64,000 nucleotides of DNA, from assembly GCA_002364535.1 (NCBI GenBank), contig DEYL01000051.1, forward strand, positions 1 to 64,000, read 5' to 3'. The stretch comes from Flavobacteriaceae bacterium UBA3159 (lineage in GTDB: Bacteria; Bacteroidota; Bacteroidia; Flavobacteriales; Flavobacteriaceae). The position numbers and the translations under genes are program-made. Under the pieces are notes generated by a model. The model ran no database searches. It saw only the letters and a list, made by a program, of their open reading frames with translations, and was not told the DNA's origin. Of the stretch, positions 27,456 to 36,199 are shown in pieces; position 1 is the stretch's first letter; each line of letters begins with the position of its first letter.

Positions 27456-28812
27456 ATACCATTTTATAGCCATTGGAGGGAGTGCCATGCACAGCCTGGC
27501 TATCGCACTAAAGGAAAATGGTCATCAGGTCACTGGAAGTGACGATACAATTTTTGATCCTTCTTTGACCCAATTGCAGAAAGCTGAAATCTGTCCCGAA
27601 CAAATGGGTTGGCATCCTAAAAAAATAAACAAAAATTTCGATGCAGTCATTGTGGGAATGCATGCCAAAAAAGATAATCCCGAACTGTTGGCTGCAGAAA
27701 AAATGGGTGTACCACTTTTTTCCTACCCCGAATTTATTGCCCAATATGCCCGGAACAAAACTAAGGTAGTGATTGCGGGAAGCCATGGCAAAACTAGCAT
27801 TACTGCTATGGTTTTACACGTATTGAATTATCATCAAAAATCAGTGGATTATATGATTGGTGCCCAATTGGAGGGCTTTGAAAATTCAGTTTTTTTGTCT
27901 GAAAACAACGAATTTATCCTTCTTGAAGGAGATGAATACCTGTCTTCTCCTATTGATCTTAGGCCCAAATTCCATCATTACGGCCCTCAAATTGCATTGA
28001 TCAGTGGAATTGCGTGGGATCATGTCAATGTTTTTAAAACAGAAGCGGATTACTATCGTCAGTTTGAAATATTCATTGATTCCATATCGGCAGGCGGCGT
28101 TTTGGTCTACAATGAAGCAGACATTGCATTGCGTAAAATGGTCGCGGATTCTCAGAACACCATCAGAAAAGAGCCCTACGGTAAGCTAGATCATACGGTT
28201 TCTAAGAGTATAACTTATCTGGAAACCAATGAGGGCCCCATTCCCTTAGCCATCTTTGGAAGGCATAATCTGTTCAATCTCTCCGGAGCCAAATGGCTTT
28301 GTCAACTGATGGGTATTGACGAAGACGATTTTTACCAAGCCATTAGCAGTTTTAAAGGTGCTTCAAAACGCTTGGAACGACTGGCTAACGGAAGAACTAG
28401 TTACCTTTTTAAGGATTTTGCCCATGCCCCAAGTAAGGTAAAGGCAACCACCCAAGCCGTTAAAGAACAGTTTCCTGATTACAAGCTTGTTGCCTGTCTG
28501 GAATTGCATACTTACAGCAGTTTGGATCCTTCATTTATTATCCACTATCGCAATAGCATAGAAAAAGCAGATTTACCTATCGTGTTTTATGATCCTGAAG
28601 CTCTGAAAATAAAAAACAGACCCCCTATCAGTCCTGAAGAAATTCTTGTGGCATTTGGCCTCCCGGAGTTAATAGTTTTTACAGAACCACAAAAATTGAA
28701 AGATCACCTTTTGGAACTGGATTATCATCAAAAAGTTTTGTTGATGATGAGTTCCGGAAATTATGGTGGGCTGGATTGGGAAGCTTTAAAATCCAAACTA
28801 TCTCATTACTAA
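27448..28812 (+). CDS. mpl: Mur ligase family protein, Mpl-type peptide recycling ligase
   Basis: Mpl attaches the recycled tripeptide L-Ala-D-Glu-meso-DAP to UDP-MurNAc. The protein has a MurC-like N-terminal fold (IAIGGSAMHSLAIALKENGHQVTGSDD) and the ATP loop AGSHGKTSITAM near residues 109-120. Its 454 residues are typical of Mpl. It is distinct from the true MurC in the dcw cluster. The first codon is TTG at 27448, overlapping the TPR gene. A MurC paralogue with another peptide substrate is less likely. Confidence 0.88.
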   Translation: MSKYHFIAIGGSAMHSLAIALKENGHQVTGSDDTIFDPSLTQLQKAEICPEQMGWHPKKINKNFDAVIVGMHAKKDNPELLAAEKMGVPLFSYPEFIAQYARNKTKVVIAGSHGKTSITAMVLHVLNYHQKSVDYMIGAQLEGFENSVFLSENNEFILLEGDEYLSSPIDLRPKFHHYGPQIALISGIAWDHVNVFKTEADYYRQFEIFIDSISAGGVLVYNEADIALRKMVADSQNTIRKEPYGKLDHTVSKSITYLETNEGPIPLAIFGRHNLFNLSGAKWLCQLMGIDEDDFYQAISSFKGASKRLERLANGRTSYLFKDFAHAPSKVKATTQAVKEQFPDYKLVACLELHTYSSLDPSFIIHYRNSIEKADLPIVFYDPEALKIKNRPPISPEEILVAFGLPELIVFTEPQKLKDHLLELDYHQKVLLMMSSGNYGGLDWEALKSKLSHY

Positions 28813-28853
28813 AATTCTGTATTAATTTTTATTTTTTTTTAGATTAAAAACTC

Positions 28854-29285
28854 ATGTCTGATTTGCCCTCAAATCTAACGAACAAACAATGGAATCCTGA
28901 TGACCGTCCTAGGGGAAAACTTAAGGAAAAAGCATCCAAAGCCCATTCTGTTGATGAATTTCTGGCCATTATCATCGGAAGTGGAAGCCAGGGAGAAAGC
29001 ATTGTTGAATTGATGAAACGCATTTTACATCATCAGAAAAACAGACTGATGGATCTGGAAAATATCTCATTACAAAATCTGATGCAATTCAAAGGTGTGG
29101 GACTGGTCAAGGGCACGATTTTGGCCCATAATAACCCTTCGGGAAATCTAATCCCCAGTCCACAAGATCACAACATAACTCAAAAATTCATCAAGGTTGC
29201 TAGTAATTTCGACATTCTAATTTTGGACCATCCAATTGTCTCTGAAAAGCGTTATTTTAGCTTTAAAGATGAAAAATTGATCTGA
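28854..29285 (+). CDS. RadC-family protein with internal deletion, probably inactive
   Basis: A 143-residue open frame related to RadC/JAB-MPN proteins, which normally have about 230 residues. The N-terminal helical part is intact (WNPDDRPRGKLKEK, LAIIIGSGSQGESIVELMKR, LMQFKGVG). The sequence then jumps from LVKG directly to the metal-site motif (TILAHNNPSGN), so about 85 residues are missing without loss of frame. The HNHPSG motif reads H92-N-N94, so the second histidine is replaced, and the catalytic glutamate region lies in the deleted part. The C-terminus (ILDHPIVSEKRYFSFKDE) is normal. It is either a decaying gene or a small derived protein. Confidence 0.8.
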   Translation: MSDLPSNLTNKQWNPDDRPRGKLKEKASKAHSVDEFLAIIIGSGSQGESIVELMKRILHHQKNRLMDLENISLQNLMQFKGVGLVKGTILAHNNPSGNLIPSPQDHNITQKFIKVASNFDILILDHPIVSEKRYFSFKDEKLI

Positions 29286-30584
29286 ATGATACTGGTTTAT
29301 TCTCACAAAATAACGCCTCGTTTGACCTATATTTTCAGGCAAATTTTTATAAGGATCCTAGAACTTCCTGTGAATTTCACCTCTACCATTGAGAAATTCG
29401 TTTCTCATTCCGGACCCAAACTGAGCTATACCTGTCAACCCCTTGGAAAGGAGTTTTTTATCGGATCCAGCGATCTGCTTTTCCAACAGGGTATACAAGA
29501 AGTCCCTATTGAAGTATTTAATTGGTCAGATATTCCCGCTTTTTTTAAGCTGGGCAAACCATCTCAATTGCCTTATGATATTTTTGCGTCTTCCTTTTAT
29601 CTGATGAGTAGATATGAAGAATTTCTTCCACAGGTAAAAAATGAGTTGGGCGCCTTTTTGGCATACCAAAGCTTGGCCTCTAAAAATAACTTTTTAGAAA
29701 TGCCTCTTATAGATTTATGGGCAGTGCGGTTGAAAGATAAATTACATGAGTTTTTTCCCGAGTTGCCTCATGTATCATGGAAAAAACCAAAATTTCAACC
29801 CATCATTTCAGTTGTTAACCCTTATAAGTATCAAAAAAAATCTTTACTGCTGAAGCTGACCCATACCCTTAATGCGCTGTGGCACTTGGACTTTTTTTCT
29901 GTAATCGAGCAATACTTGGTTCTCCTGGGCTTGAAAAAAGACCCGCACAATAATTTTGAAGCCTTGGAAGCGCTTTTCAAGCAATTCGGGAATCAACCCC
30001 TGTATTTTTTTCTTTTTTCCAAAAATACTTTTTACGACAGAGGCGTTTCAACCTACAATTTTAGCTTTCGAAAACTCGTCAAAAATACTGCCGATTTGAA
30101 TCATGTTTCCCTTTTGGCCTCCTATGCCTCCCAACAGGATTCCAAATATTTGAATTACGAATGTGATCAACTCAAAAGATTGATCATCAAAAAGATTGAT
30201 TCGGTAAGGTTCAATTACGGACTTTTATCTACTTCCTCTTGTTATTACAATCTTTTGGAACAAGAAATTTTCGAGGATTACAGCATGGGCTATAAAGATG
30301 AAGTGGGTTATCGTGCTTCCACGGCTGTTCCCTTTTATTTTTATGATTTGAACAACGATCTGCAAACTTCATTAAAAATTCACCCTGTAGTGGCCGATGA
30401 GGTGGGATTGAGGATGTTTACTAATAAAAAGGCTTTTAAAAAACTAGAAAAACTCTACGAAAACCTACCCACCCGTTCTGCCTTTCATGCGATTTCTTTT
30501 TCCAATGCAATACTCAATGCTGAGGAGACCAAAAACAGCTGGGCTGATCAATTCATTAACTACATCCAATACCATGCGCGATAA
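29286..30584 (+). CDS. DUF7033/polysaccharide-deacetylase-like protein, possibly catalytically dead
   Basis: A 432-residue protein resembling a flavobacterial family usually labelled polysaccharide deacetylase. Shared landmarks are SSFYLMSRYEEFL near residue 105, EDYSMGYKDEVGYRASTAVPFYFYDL near 335-360, and the end LKIHP. In the relatives I remember, a DID motif precedes AYxYK and a GLHPSY motif follows later. Here these read SVVNPYKYQ and SLLASY, so the metal-binding Asp and His appear to be lost. The gene starts four bases after the RadC-like stop and overlaps the HAD gene by 11 bases. The family call is from memory and the loss is an inference. Confidence 0.65.
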   Translation: MILVYSHKITPRLTYIFRQIFIRILELPVNFTSTIEKFVSHSGPKLSYTCQPLGKEFFIGSSDLLFQQGIQEVPIEVFNWSDIPAFFKLGKPSQLPYDIFASSFYLMSRYEEFLPQVKNELGAFLAYQSLASKNNFLEMPLIDLWAVRLKDKLHEFFPELPHVSWKKPKFQPIISVVNPYKYQKKSLLLKLTHTLNALWHLDFFSVIEQYLVLLGLKKDPHNNFEALEALFKQFGNQPLYFFLFSKNTFYDRGVSTYNFSFRKLVKNTADLNHVSLLASYASQQDSKYLNYECDQLKRLIIKKIDSVRFNYGLLSTSSCYYNLLEQEIFEDYSMGYKDEVGYRASTAVPFYFYDLNNDLQTSLKIHPVVADEVGLRMFTNKKAFKKLEKLYENLPTRSAFHAISFSNAILNAEETKNSWADQFINYIQYHAR

Positions 30585-31266
30585 AAATCAGATCACTGAT
30601 ATGTTTTTCGATTTGGATCACACCCTTTGGGATTTTGAAAAAAACTCAGCCCTGACTTTTGAGAAGATTTTTGATGAGCTCCACGTCGATCTCAATCTCA
30701 ATGATTTTCTAGGGGCCTATGAATGTATCAACCACCAATATTGGAAGCTGTATAGGGAAAATAAAATTTCTCAAGAAGAACTCCGGCACATGCGTTTGAT
30801 CAAAACTTTCCAAGCCATTGATTTTGCATTTGATCCTACCGAGATAGATTCGATTTCCGATCAATATATTTTACATCTTTCGACTTTTTCCAACCTCTTT
30901 GAAGGAGCGATCTCCCTTTTGGAAGAACTTAAAGGTAAATATCAACTCCATGTCATCACCAATGGTTTTGAAGTGGTTCAACATCACAAAATAAATAACT
31001 CAGGCCTTTCATCCTATTTTGAAAATATTTTTACAGCTGAAAAAGTGGGCTATAAAAAACCCAACCCGATCATTTTCAAACACGCGCTTGACCAGACCAA
31101 TGCGATTGCCAATAACTCTTTAATGATAGGGGATAGCCTTGAGGCTGATATTTTGGGGGCCTTGAATATTGGAATGCAGGCCATACATTTCAACTCTCAC
31201 AACGAACCCCTGCATGATCATTGTCCGATTGTACAAAATTTGGACGAAATAATACTTATGCTATGA
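30574..31266 (+). CDS. HAD-family hydrolase, YjjG-type nucleotidase
   Basis: A 230-residue HAD phosphatase. The nucleophile motif is FFDLDHTLWDF (Asp13, Asp15), motif II ITNGF, motif III KKPNPIIF and motif IV GDSLEADILGA. The WDFEKNS following motif I is typical of YjjG-type pyrimidine nucleoside-monophosphate phosphatases, which may clean up noncanonical nucleotides. An upstream extension of the frame overlaps the previous gene; the start MRDKNQITDMFFDLD at 30574 fits the family. Confidence 0.88.
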   Translation: MRDKNQITDMFFDLDHTLWDFEKNSALTFEKIFDELHVDLNLNDFLGAYECINHQYWKLYRENKISQEELRHMRLIKTFQAIDFAFDPTEIDSISDQYILHLSTFSNLFEGAISLLEELKGKYQLHVITNGFEVVQHHKINNSGLSSYFENIFTAEKVGYKKPNPIIFKHALDQTNAIANNSLMIGDSLEADILGALNIGMQAIHFNSHNEPLHDHCPIVQNLDEIILML

Positions 31267-31319
31267 TTTTTAGATTCATGCTTTTATCACGAACAGGAAA
31301 GTTTTAAATTCGCCAGAAA

Positions 31320-31646
31320 ATGGAATTGCAAAAAGCACAAAAAATTGTTGATAACTGGATCAAGGAACATGGTGTCCGTTATTTTGATGAGTTGACCAAC
31401 ATGGCCCAACTGACCGAGGAGGTGGGTGAGGTAGCCCGTATCATTGCCAGAAGGTATGGAGAGCAAAGTGAAAAAGATAGTGACAAGGCTAAAGATCTTG
31501 GAGAGGAACTCGCTGATGTTATCTTTGTTGTGATGTGTTTGGCCAACCAGACCGGTGTGGATCTTCAACATGCCTTTGATAAAAAAATGAAAATCAAATC
31601 GGAAAGAGATCACGAACGTCATCAAAACAACCCTAAGTTGAAATAA
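31320..31646 (+). CDS. MazG-like nucleotide pyrophosphohydrolase
   Basis: A 108-residue single-domain MazG-type protein. The metal site is EEVGE (within LTEEVGEVARI) followed about 35 residues later by EELAD (GEELADVIFVV). Such enzymes hydrolyse nucleoside triphosphates to monophosphates, possibly noncanonical ones. It lies between the HAD nucleotidase and aroA, so two nucleotide-cleaning enzymes are neighbours. Confidence 0.9.
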   Translation: MELQKAQKIVDNWIKEHGVRYFDELTNMAQLTEEVGEVARIIARRYGEQSEKDSDKAKDLGEELADVIFVVMCLANQTGVDLQHAFDKKMKIKSERDHERHQNNPKLK

Positions 31647-31655
31647 TACACCTGT

Positions 31656-32882
31656 ATGAAGTTAAACATACATCACCCAAGCCAAGAGGCAAATGGTGAA
31701 CTCACCATCACCGGTTCGAAAAGCGAATCAAATAGATTGTTGGTGCTAAAAGCTTTGCATCCCCAAATTGAAATTCAAAATCTCTCCAATTCTGATGATT
31801 CTCAGGTTACTCAAGAGGGATTGAATAGTAAAAGTAATATCATCGATATCCATCATGCTGGGACGGCCATGCGTTTTTTGACGGCATATTTTGCCATTCA
31901 GCCCAATCGAGAAATTGTTTTAACGGGATCTGAAAGAATGCAAGAACGTCCGATAAAACTACTGGTAGATGCATTGAATAGCTTGGGAGCAGATATCACT
32001 TACGAAAAGGAGGTTGGTTTTCCCCCTTTGATCATCAAGGGAAAGGAAATTAAGATAAATCGAGTTGCCTTACCTTCAAACATCAGTAGTCAGTATATTT
32101 CGGCTTTGATGCTGATTGCTCCATCACTAAAGAATGGATTGAAAATCGATCTGGTAGGAGAAACCACTTCAGTTCCCTACATTAAAATGACCCAGCGTAT
32201 CATGGATCAATTGGGTTTTGAGACCGCCTTCGACGGAAACCAAATCGCCATACAACCTGCCTCCAAAATTGAAACCAACCAATGGACTGTTGAGTCTGAC
32301 TGGAGTTCTGCCTCCTATTTTTATTCTATTGTGGCTTTGGCGCTTAGAAGTGAGATCTCTTTAAACAGTTATTTTGAAGAAAGTAGACAAGGTGATGCTG
32401 CCCTAACTGAGATTTATCAAAAATTTGGAGTAAAAACCACCCATTCCGATGGAAAAATTACGCTTTCCAAAACAGCCGATTTTACCCTCCCCAATTACAT
32501 AATGATCAATCTGAAAAACACTCCCGATTTGGCGCAAACCATTGCGGTTACCTGCCTTGGGCTTAATATTGATTGTAAGCTCACGGGCTTGCACACGCTG
32601 AAAATAAAAGAAACAGATCGTTTGGCTGCACTTAAAATTGAAATCGAAAAGCTGGGAGCCAGGGTGAAAATTACCGACAGAAGCTTGGAACTTATCAATA
32701 CCGGAAATATCAATAAAAATATTTTCATAGACACCTATAACGATCACAGAATGGCGATGGCTTTTGCTCCTATGGGATTAAAAGTACCCATCAACATTAA
32801 TAATGCTGGGGTAGTTTCTAAGTCTTATCCCGGTTTTTGGGAAGATCTGAGGAAAATAGACTTTGATCAAAATATCATTTAG
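31656..32882 (+). CDS. aroA: 3-phosphoshikimate 1-carboxyvinyltransferase (EPSP synthase)
   Basis: Joins shikimate 3-phosphate and PEP in the shikimate pathway. It has the catalytic GSKSESNRLLVLKAL near residues 20-34, the GTAMRFLTAYFA stretch, the signature RMQERPIKLLVDAL and the C-terminal NDHRMAMAFAPMGL. The 408 residues are slightly short of the usual 425-440, as in many Bacteroidetes. It starts nine bases after the MazG-like gene. Confidence 0.95.
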   Translation: MKLNIHHPSQEANGELTITGSKSESNRLLVLKALHPQIEIQNLSNSDDSQVTQEGLNSKSNIIDIHHAGTAMRFLTAYFAIQPNREIVLTGSERMQERPIKLLVDALNSLGADITYEKEVGFPPLIIKGKEIKINRVALPSNISSQYISALMLIAPSLKNGLKIDLVGETTSVPYIKMTQRIMDQLGFETAFDGNQIAIQPASKIETNQWTVESDWSSASYFYSIVALALRSEISLNSYFEESRQGDAALTEIYQKFGVKTTHSDGKITLSKTADFTLPNYIMINLKNTPDLAQTIAVTCLGLNIDCKLTGLHTLKIKETDRLAALKIEIEKLGARVKITDRSLELINTGNINKNIFIDTYNDHRMAMAFAPMGLKVPININNAGVVSKSYPGFWEDLRKIDFDQNII

Positions 32883-32901
32883 TTTTTTTATCACCTTTTA
32901 C

Positions 32902-32933
32902 TTGACACCCCCCCCTTTAAGACACTATATTTG
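32902..32933 (+). promoter_or_regulatory. Promoter of queA with a C8 tract in the spacer
   Basis: TTG (32902-32904) and TATATTTG (32926-32933, exact) are 21 bp apart. The spacer contains eight consecutive C residues (32908-32915). Predicted transcription from about 32940 supports the queA ATG at 32954. Confidence 0.65.
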
Positions 32934-32953
32934 CAGTGCAAAAAACATTAACC

Positions 32954-34003
32954 ATGAAATTATCAGACTTTAGTTTTGACCTTCCTAATATGTTATTGGC
33001 ACAAAGACCTTCTGCGGGAAGAGACGAATCCCGTTTGATGGTACTCAATCGTGTTGAAGAGACCATCAGCCATCATACCTTTAAAGATGTAATTGACTTT
33101 TTCGATGAGGGTGATGTAATGGTATTGAACAATACTAAAGTTTTTCCTGCCAGACTTTTTGGAAACAAAGAGAAAACGGGAGCCAGAATTGAGGTTTTTT
33201 TGTTGAGAGAACTCAATGAAGATCAAAGATTGTGGGATGTCTTGGTTGATCCTGCAAGAAAAATTAGAATTGGAAATAAACTTTATTTCGGAAACGACGA
33301 CAGCTTGGTTGCCGAGGTAATTGACAATACCACCTCTAGGGGGAGAACCCTTCGTTTTCTCTTTGACGGTTCCTACAGCGAATTTCGATCTAAGCTCAAA
33401 GAATTGGGTCAAACTCCGCTTCCAAAATACATCAATCGTCCCATTGAGCAGGAAGATGAGGAACGCTATCAAACTATTTACGCAAAACATGAAGGCGCCG
33501 TTGCAGCCCCTACTGCAGGGCTCCATTTTTCAAAACATTTGATCAAAAGACTTCAAATCAAAGGGATTGATCTTGCGGAATTGACTTTACACGTTGGACT
33601 GGGAACTTTCAGTCCTGTCGAGGTGGAAGATCTTTCCAAGCATAAAATGGACTCTGAGGAGTTGATCATCACTCAAGATGCCGCTAATAAGGTCAATAAT
33701 GCATTGAAGACCAATCGGAAAATCTGTGCTGTGGGAACCACTGTTATGAGAGGTTTGGAGTCGTCCGTATCATCTATGGGCACTCTCAATCCTTATCAGG
33801 GATGGACGCATAAGTTTATTTTTCCTCCCTATGATTTCTCTATTGCTAATTGTATGATTACCAATTTTCATACGCCAAAATCTACATTATTGATGATGGT
33901 TTCTGCATTTGCGGATGTTGATTTTGTCAAAGAAGCCTACAAGCAAGCTATTAAGAATAAATATAACTTTTATTCTTACGGTGACGCCATGCTCGTCATA
34001 TAA
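32954..34003 (+). CDS. queA: tRNA preQ1(34) S-adenosylmethionine ribosyltransferase-isomerase
   Basis: Transfers and isomerises the ribosyl group of SAM onto preQ1 at tRNA position 34 to give epoxyqueuosine. It starts MKLSDFSFDLPNMLLAQRP. Family landmarks are VMVLNNTKVFPARLFG and AAPTAGLHFSKHLI, and the C-terminus has NFHTPKSTLLMMVSAF. The frame runs upstream to a GTG at 32936, but this is within the predicted 5' end, so ATG 32954 is the start (349 residues, normal). Confidence 0.96.
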   Translation: MKLSDFSFDLPNMLLAQRPSAGRDESRLMVLNRVEETISHHTFKDVIDFFDEGDVMVLNNTKVFPARLFGNKEKTGARIEVFLLRELNEDQRLWDVLVDPARKIRIGNKLYFGNDDSLVAEVIDNTTSRGRTLRFLFDGSYSEFRSKLKELGQTPLPKYINRPIEQEDEERYQTIYAKHEGAVAAPTAGLHFSKHLIKRLQIKGIDLAELTLHVGLGTFSPVEVEDLSKHKMDSEELIITQDAANKVNNALKTNRKICAVGTTVMRGLESSVSSMGTLNPYQGWTHKFIFPPYDFSIANCMITNFHTPKSTLLMMVSAFADVDFVKEAYKQAIKNKYNFYSYGDAMLVI

Positions 34004-34048
34004 CAGCAATAGAAGTCCTATGAACAGGATTTTCAAACAAGAGAGTTG

Positions 34049-35101
34049 ATGAAACCCAAAATAAAAAAGGACATTCGTTCCCTATCACTCGAGAATCTCA
34101 GGGATTTTTTTACGGAAAATCAAGATCAGGCTTTTCGTGGCAACCAGGTATACCAGTGGTTGTGGCAAAAGGGCATTCACAATTTTGAAGGGATGACCAA
34201 TCTTTCAAAATCGACCAGAGCCTTGTTGGAAGCCCATTTTGTGATCAACCATATCGATATAGATCAGCAACAAAAAAGCAAAGATGGAACCATCAAAAAT
34301 GCGATAAAACTGCACGACAATTTGGTGGTTGAATCGGTTCTGATTCCCACCGCAACTCGAACTACTGCTTGTGTTTCTTCTCAGGTAGGGTGTAGCTTGG
34401 ACTGTAAATTTTGTGCTACTTCCAAAATCAAAAGAATGCGAAACCTTAATGCCGATGAAATCTATGATCAGGTGGTCGCCATGGATCAGCAAAGCCGTTT
34501 GTGTTTTGACCGACCCCTGTCCAATATCGTGTTTATGGGAATGGGAGAGCCGCTTATGAACTACAAAAACCTGATCAATGCTATTGATAAAATCACCCAG
34601 TCAGAGGGATTGGGTATGTCACCCTCTCGAATCACAGTCTCTACCTCGGGAATTCCCAAAATGATGATGAAAATGGCCGATGACCAAGTGCTCTTTGGTT
34701 TGGCCGTTTCGCTCCACAGTGCCCGGCAAAGTTTGAGGGAGCAATTGATGCCTTTTGCAGAAAAATTTCCCCTCGAAGATCTTGCCCATGCGATCAAATA
34801 TTGGTATAAAAAAACAGCAAAAGTCGTCACCTACGAGTATGTTGTCTGGAAAGGCATCAATGATGATTATCAAGACATCAACGCTCTGGTAGACTTTTGT
34901 AAAATTTCGCCTTGTAAAGTAAATTTGATAGAATACAATCCCATCGGAGATGACCAGTTCTTTCAGGCAGAGAAAGACAGAATCAAGGCTTACGAAACGG
35001 CTTTGGAAGCCGAAAGAATCACCGTTACAATCAGAAGATCAAGAGGTAAGGATATTGATGCCGCCTGTGGTCAGTTGGCCAATAAAGGAGAACGGGTGTA
35101 G
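34049..35101 (+). CDS. rlmN: 23S rRNA (adenine2503-C2)-methyltransferase
   Basis: A radical-SAM enzyme that methylates A2503 of 23S rRNA and A37 of some tRNAs. The iron-sulfur motif is Cys115-x3-Cys119-x2-Cys122 in VGCSLDCKFCATS. FMGMGEPLMN and the C-terminal DIDAACGQL provide the glycine-rich motif and the second catalytic cysteine. The 350 residues are normal. The in-frame TTG at 34046 is immediately followed by the ATG at 34049, which I prefer. Confidence 0.96.
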   Translation: MKPKIKKDIRSLSLENLRDFFTENQDQAFRGNQVYQWLWQKGIHNFEGMTNLSKSTRALLEAHFVINHIDIDQQQKSKDGTIKNAIKLHDNLVVESVLIPTATRTTACVSSQVGCSLDCKFCATSKIKRMRNLNADEIYDQVVAMDQQSRLCFDRPLSNIVFMGMGEPLMNYKNLINAIDKITQSEGLGMSPSRITVSTSGIPKMMMKMADDQVLFGLAVSLHSARQSLREQLMPFAEKFPLEDLAHAIKYWYKKTAKVVTYEYVVWKGINDDYQDINALVDFCKISPCKVNLIEYNPIGDDQFFQAEKDRIKAYETALEAERITVTIRRSRGKDIDAACGQLANKGERV

Positions 35102-35141
35102 ATTGTATTTCCTGAATGAATAGTGGTATCTTTGAGATGAA

Positions 35142-36119
35142 ATGAAAGTTGTAGAGCGAATAAAGGAACCCATTTATGAGGAAATGGAGCTTTTTGAAAA
35201 AAAGTTCAAGACCTCCATGTCTTCCAAGGTCGCTTTACTCAATAGAATTACTCACTTTATTGTCAATAGAAAAGGTAAGCAAATGCGTCCCATGTTTGTT
35301 TTTCTGGTTGCCAAAATGCTGGGCAAGGGTAAAATAAATGAAAGATCTTACCGAGGAGCAGCGGTTATCGAATTGATCCATACTGCTACACTGGTACACG
35401 ACGATGTGGTGGATGACAGCAATCAGCGCAGGGGATTCTTTTCCATCAATGCGCTGTGGAAAAACAAAATTGCGGTTTTGGTGGGGGATTACCTGCTCTC
35501 CAAGGGGTTGTTGCTTTCGATAGAAAATGAAGATTTTGATTTGCTGAAAATCATCTCTGTTGCGGTACGGGAAATGAGTCAGGGAGAGCTTTTACAGATC
35601 GAAAAGGCCAGAAACCTTGACATAACGGAAGAAATTTATTATGAAATCATTCGCCAAAAAACAGCAACCTTACTTGCTGCTTGCTGCTCTATGGGGGCCA
35701 AGTCGGTTGATGCCGAAGATGAGGAGGTCGCCAAAATGCACAAGTTTGGTGAACTCTTGGGGATGGCCTTTCAGATCAAAGACGATTTATTTGATTATTC
35801 AGAGCAAAAAATAGGCAAGCCTACCGGTATCGACATTAAAGAGCAAAAGATGACACTGCCCATGATCCATGCCCTCAATGTAATGGATCGTTCCAATAAA
35901 AAATGGTTGATCAATACGGTCAAAAACCACAACAAAGACAAAAAAAGAGTACGCGAGGCCATCCAAAGGATCAAAGAAGCAGGTGGGCTTGAATTTGCCG
36001 AAGAAAAAATGGAGTATTTCCGCGTTCGCGCCATAGAGATACTCAAAACCTTTCCCAAAAATACTTACCGAGATTCTTTGGAGTTGATGCTCAATTATGT
36101 GATTGAGCGCAGCATTTAG
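35142..36119 (+). CDS. Polyprenyl synthetase family protein
   Basis: A trans-prenyl diphosphate synthase that extends FPP or GPP with IPP units, probably for the menaquinone side chain. The first aspartate-rich motif is VHDDVVDDSNQRRG and the second QIKDDLFDYS. The 325 residues fit the octaprenyl/heptaprenyl synthase group (IspB/HepT-like). Chain length cannot be read directly. It lies between rlmN and dnaG on the same strand. Confidence 0.92.
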   Translation: MKVVERIKEPIYEEMELFEKKFKTSMSSKVALLNRITHFIVNRKGKQMRPMFVFLVAKMLGKGKINERSYRGAAVIELIHTATLVHDDVVDDSNQRRGFFSINALWKNKIAVLVGDYLLSKGLLLSIENEDFDLLKIISVAVREMSQGELLQIEKARNLDITEEIYYEIIRQKTATLLAACCSMGAKSVDAEDEEVAKMHKFGELLGMAFQIKDDLFDYSEQKIGKPTGIDIKEQKMTLPMIHALNVMDRSNKKWLINTVKNHNKDKKRVREAIQRIKEAGGLEFAEEKMEYFRVRAIEILKTFPKNTYRDSLELMLNYVIERSI

Positions 36120-36199
36120 ATCACAAAACTTGAATTTGACTGGTGGGGTTTTGCCCAATGCCCATATAATTTTATTTTTATAGAAATATTTCCTTTGAT

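Noticed and set aside
27448..28812. Mpl as the true MurC
   Set aside because: A canonical murC lies in the dcw cluster at 52539-53864; the 27448 gene has the Mpl-type N-terminus and context.
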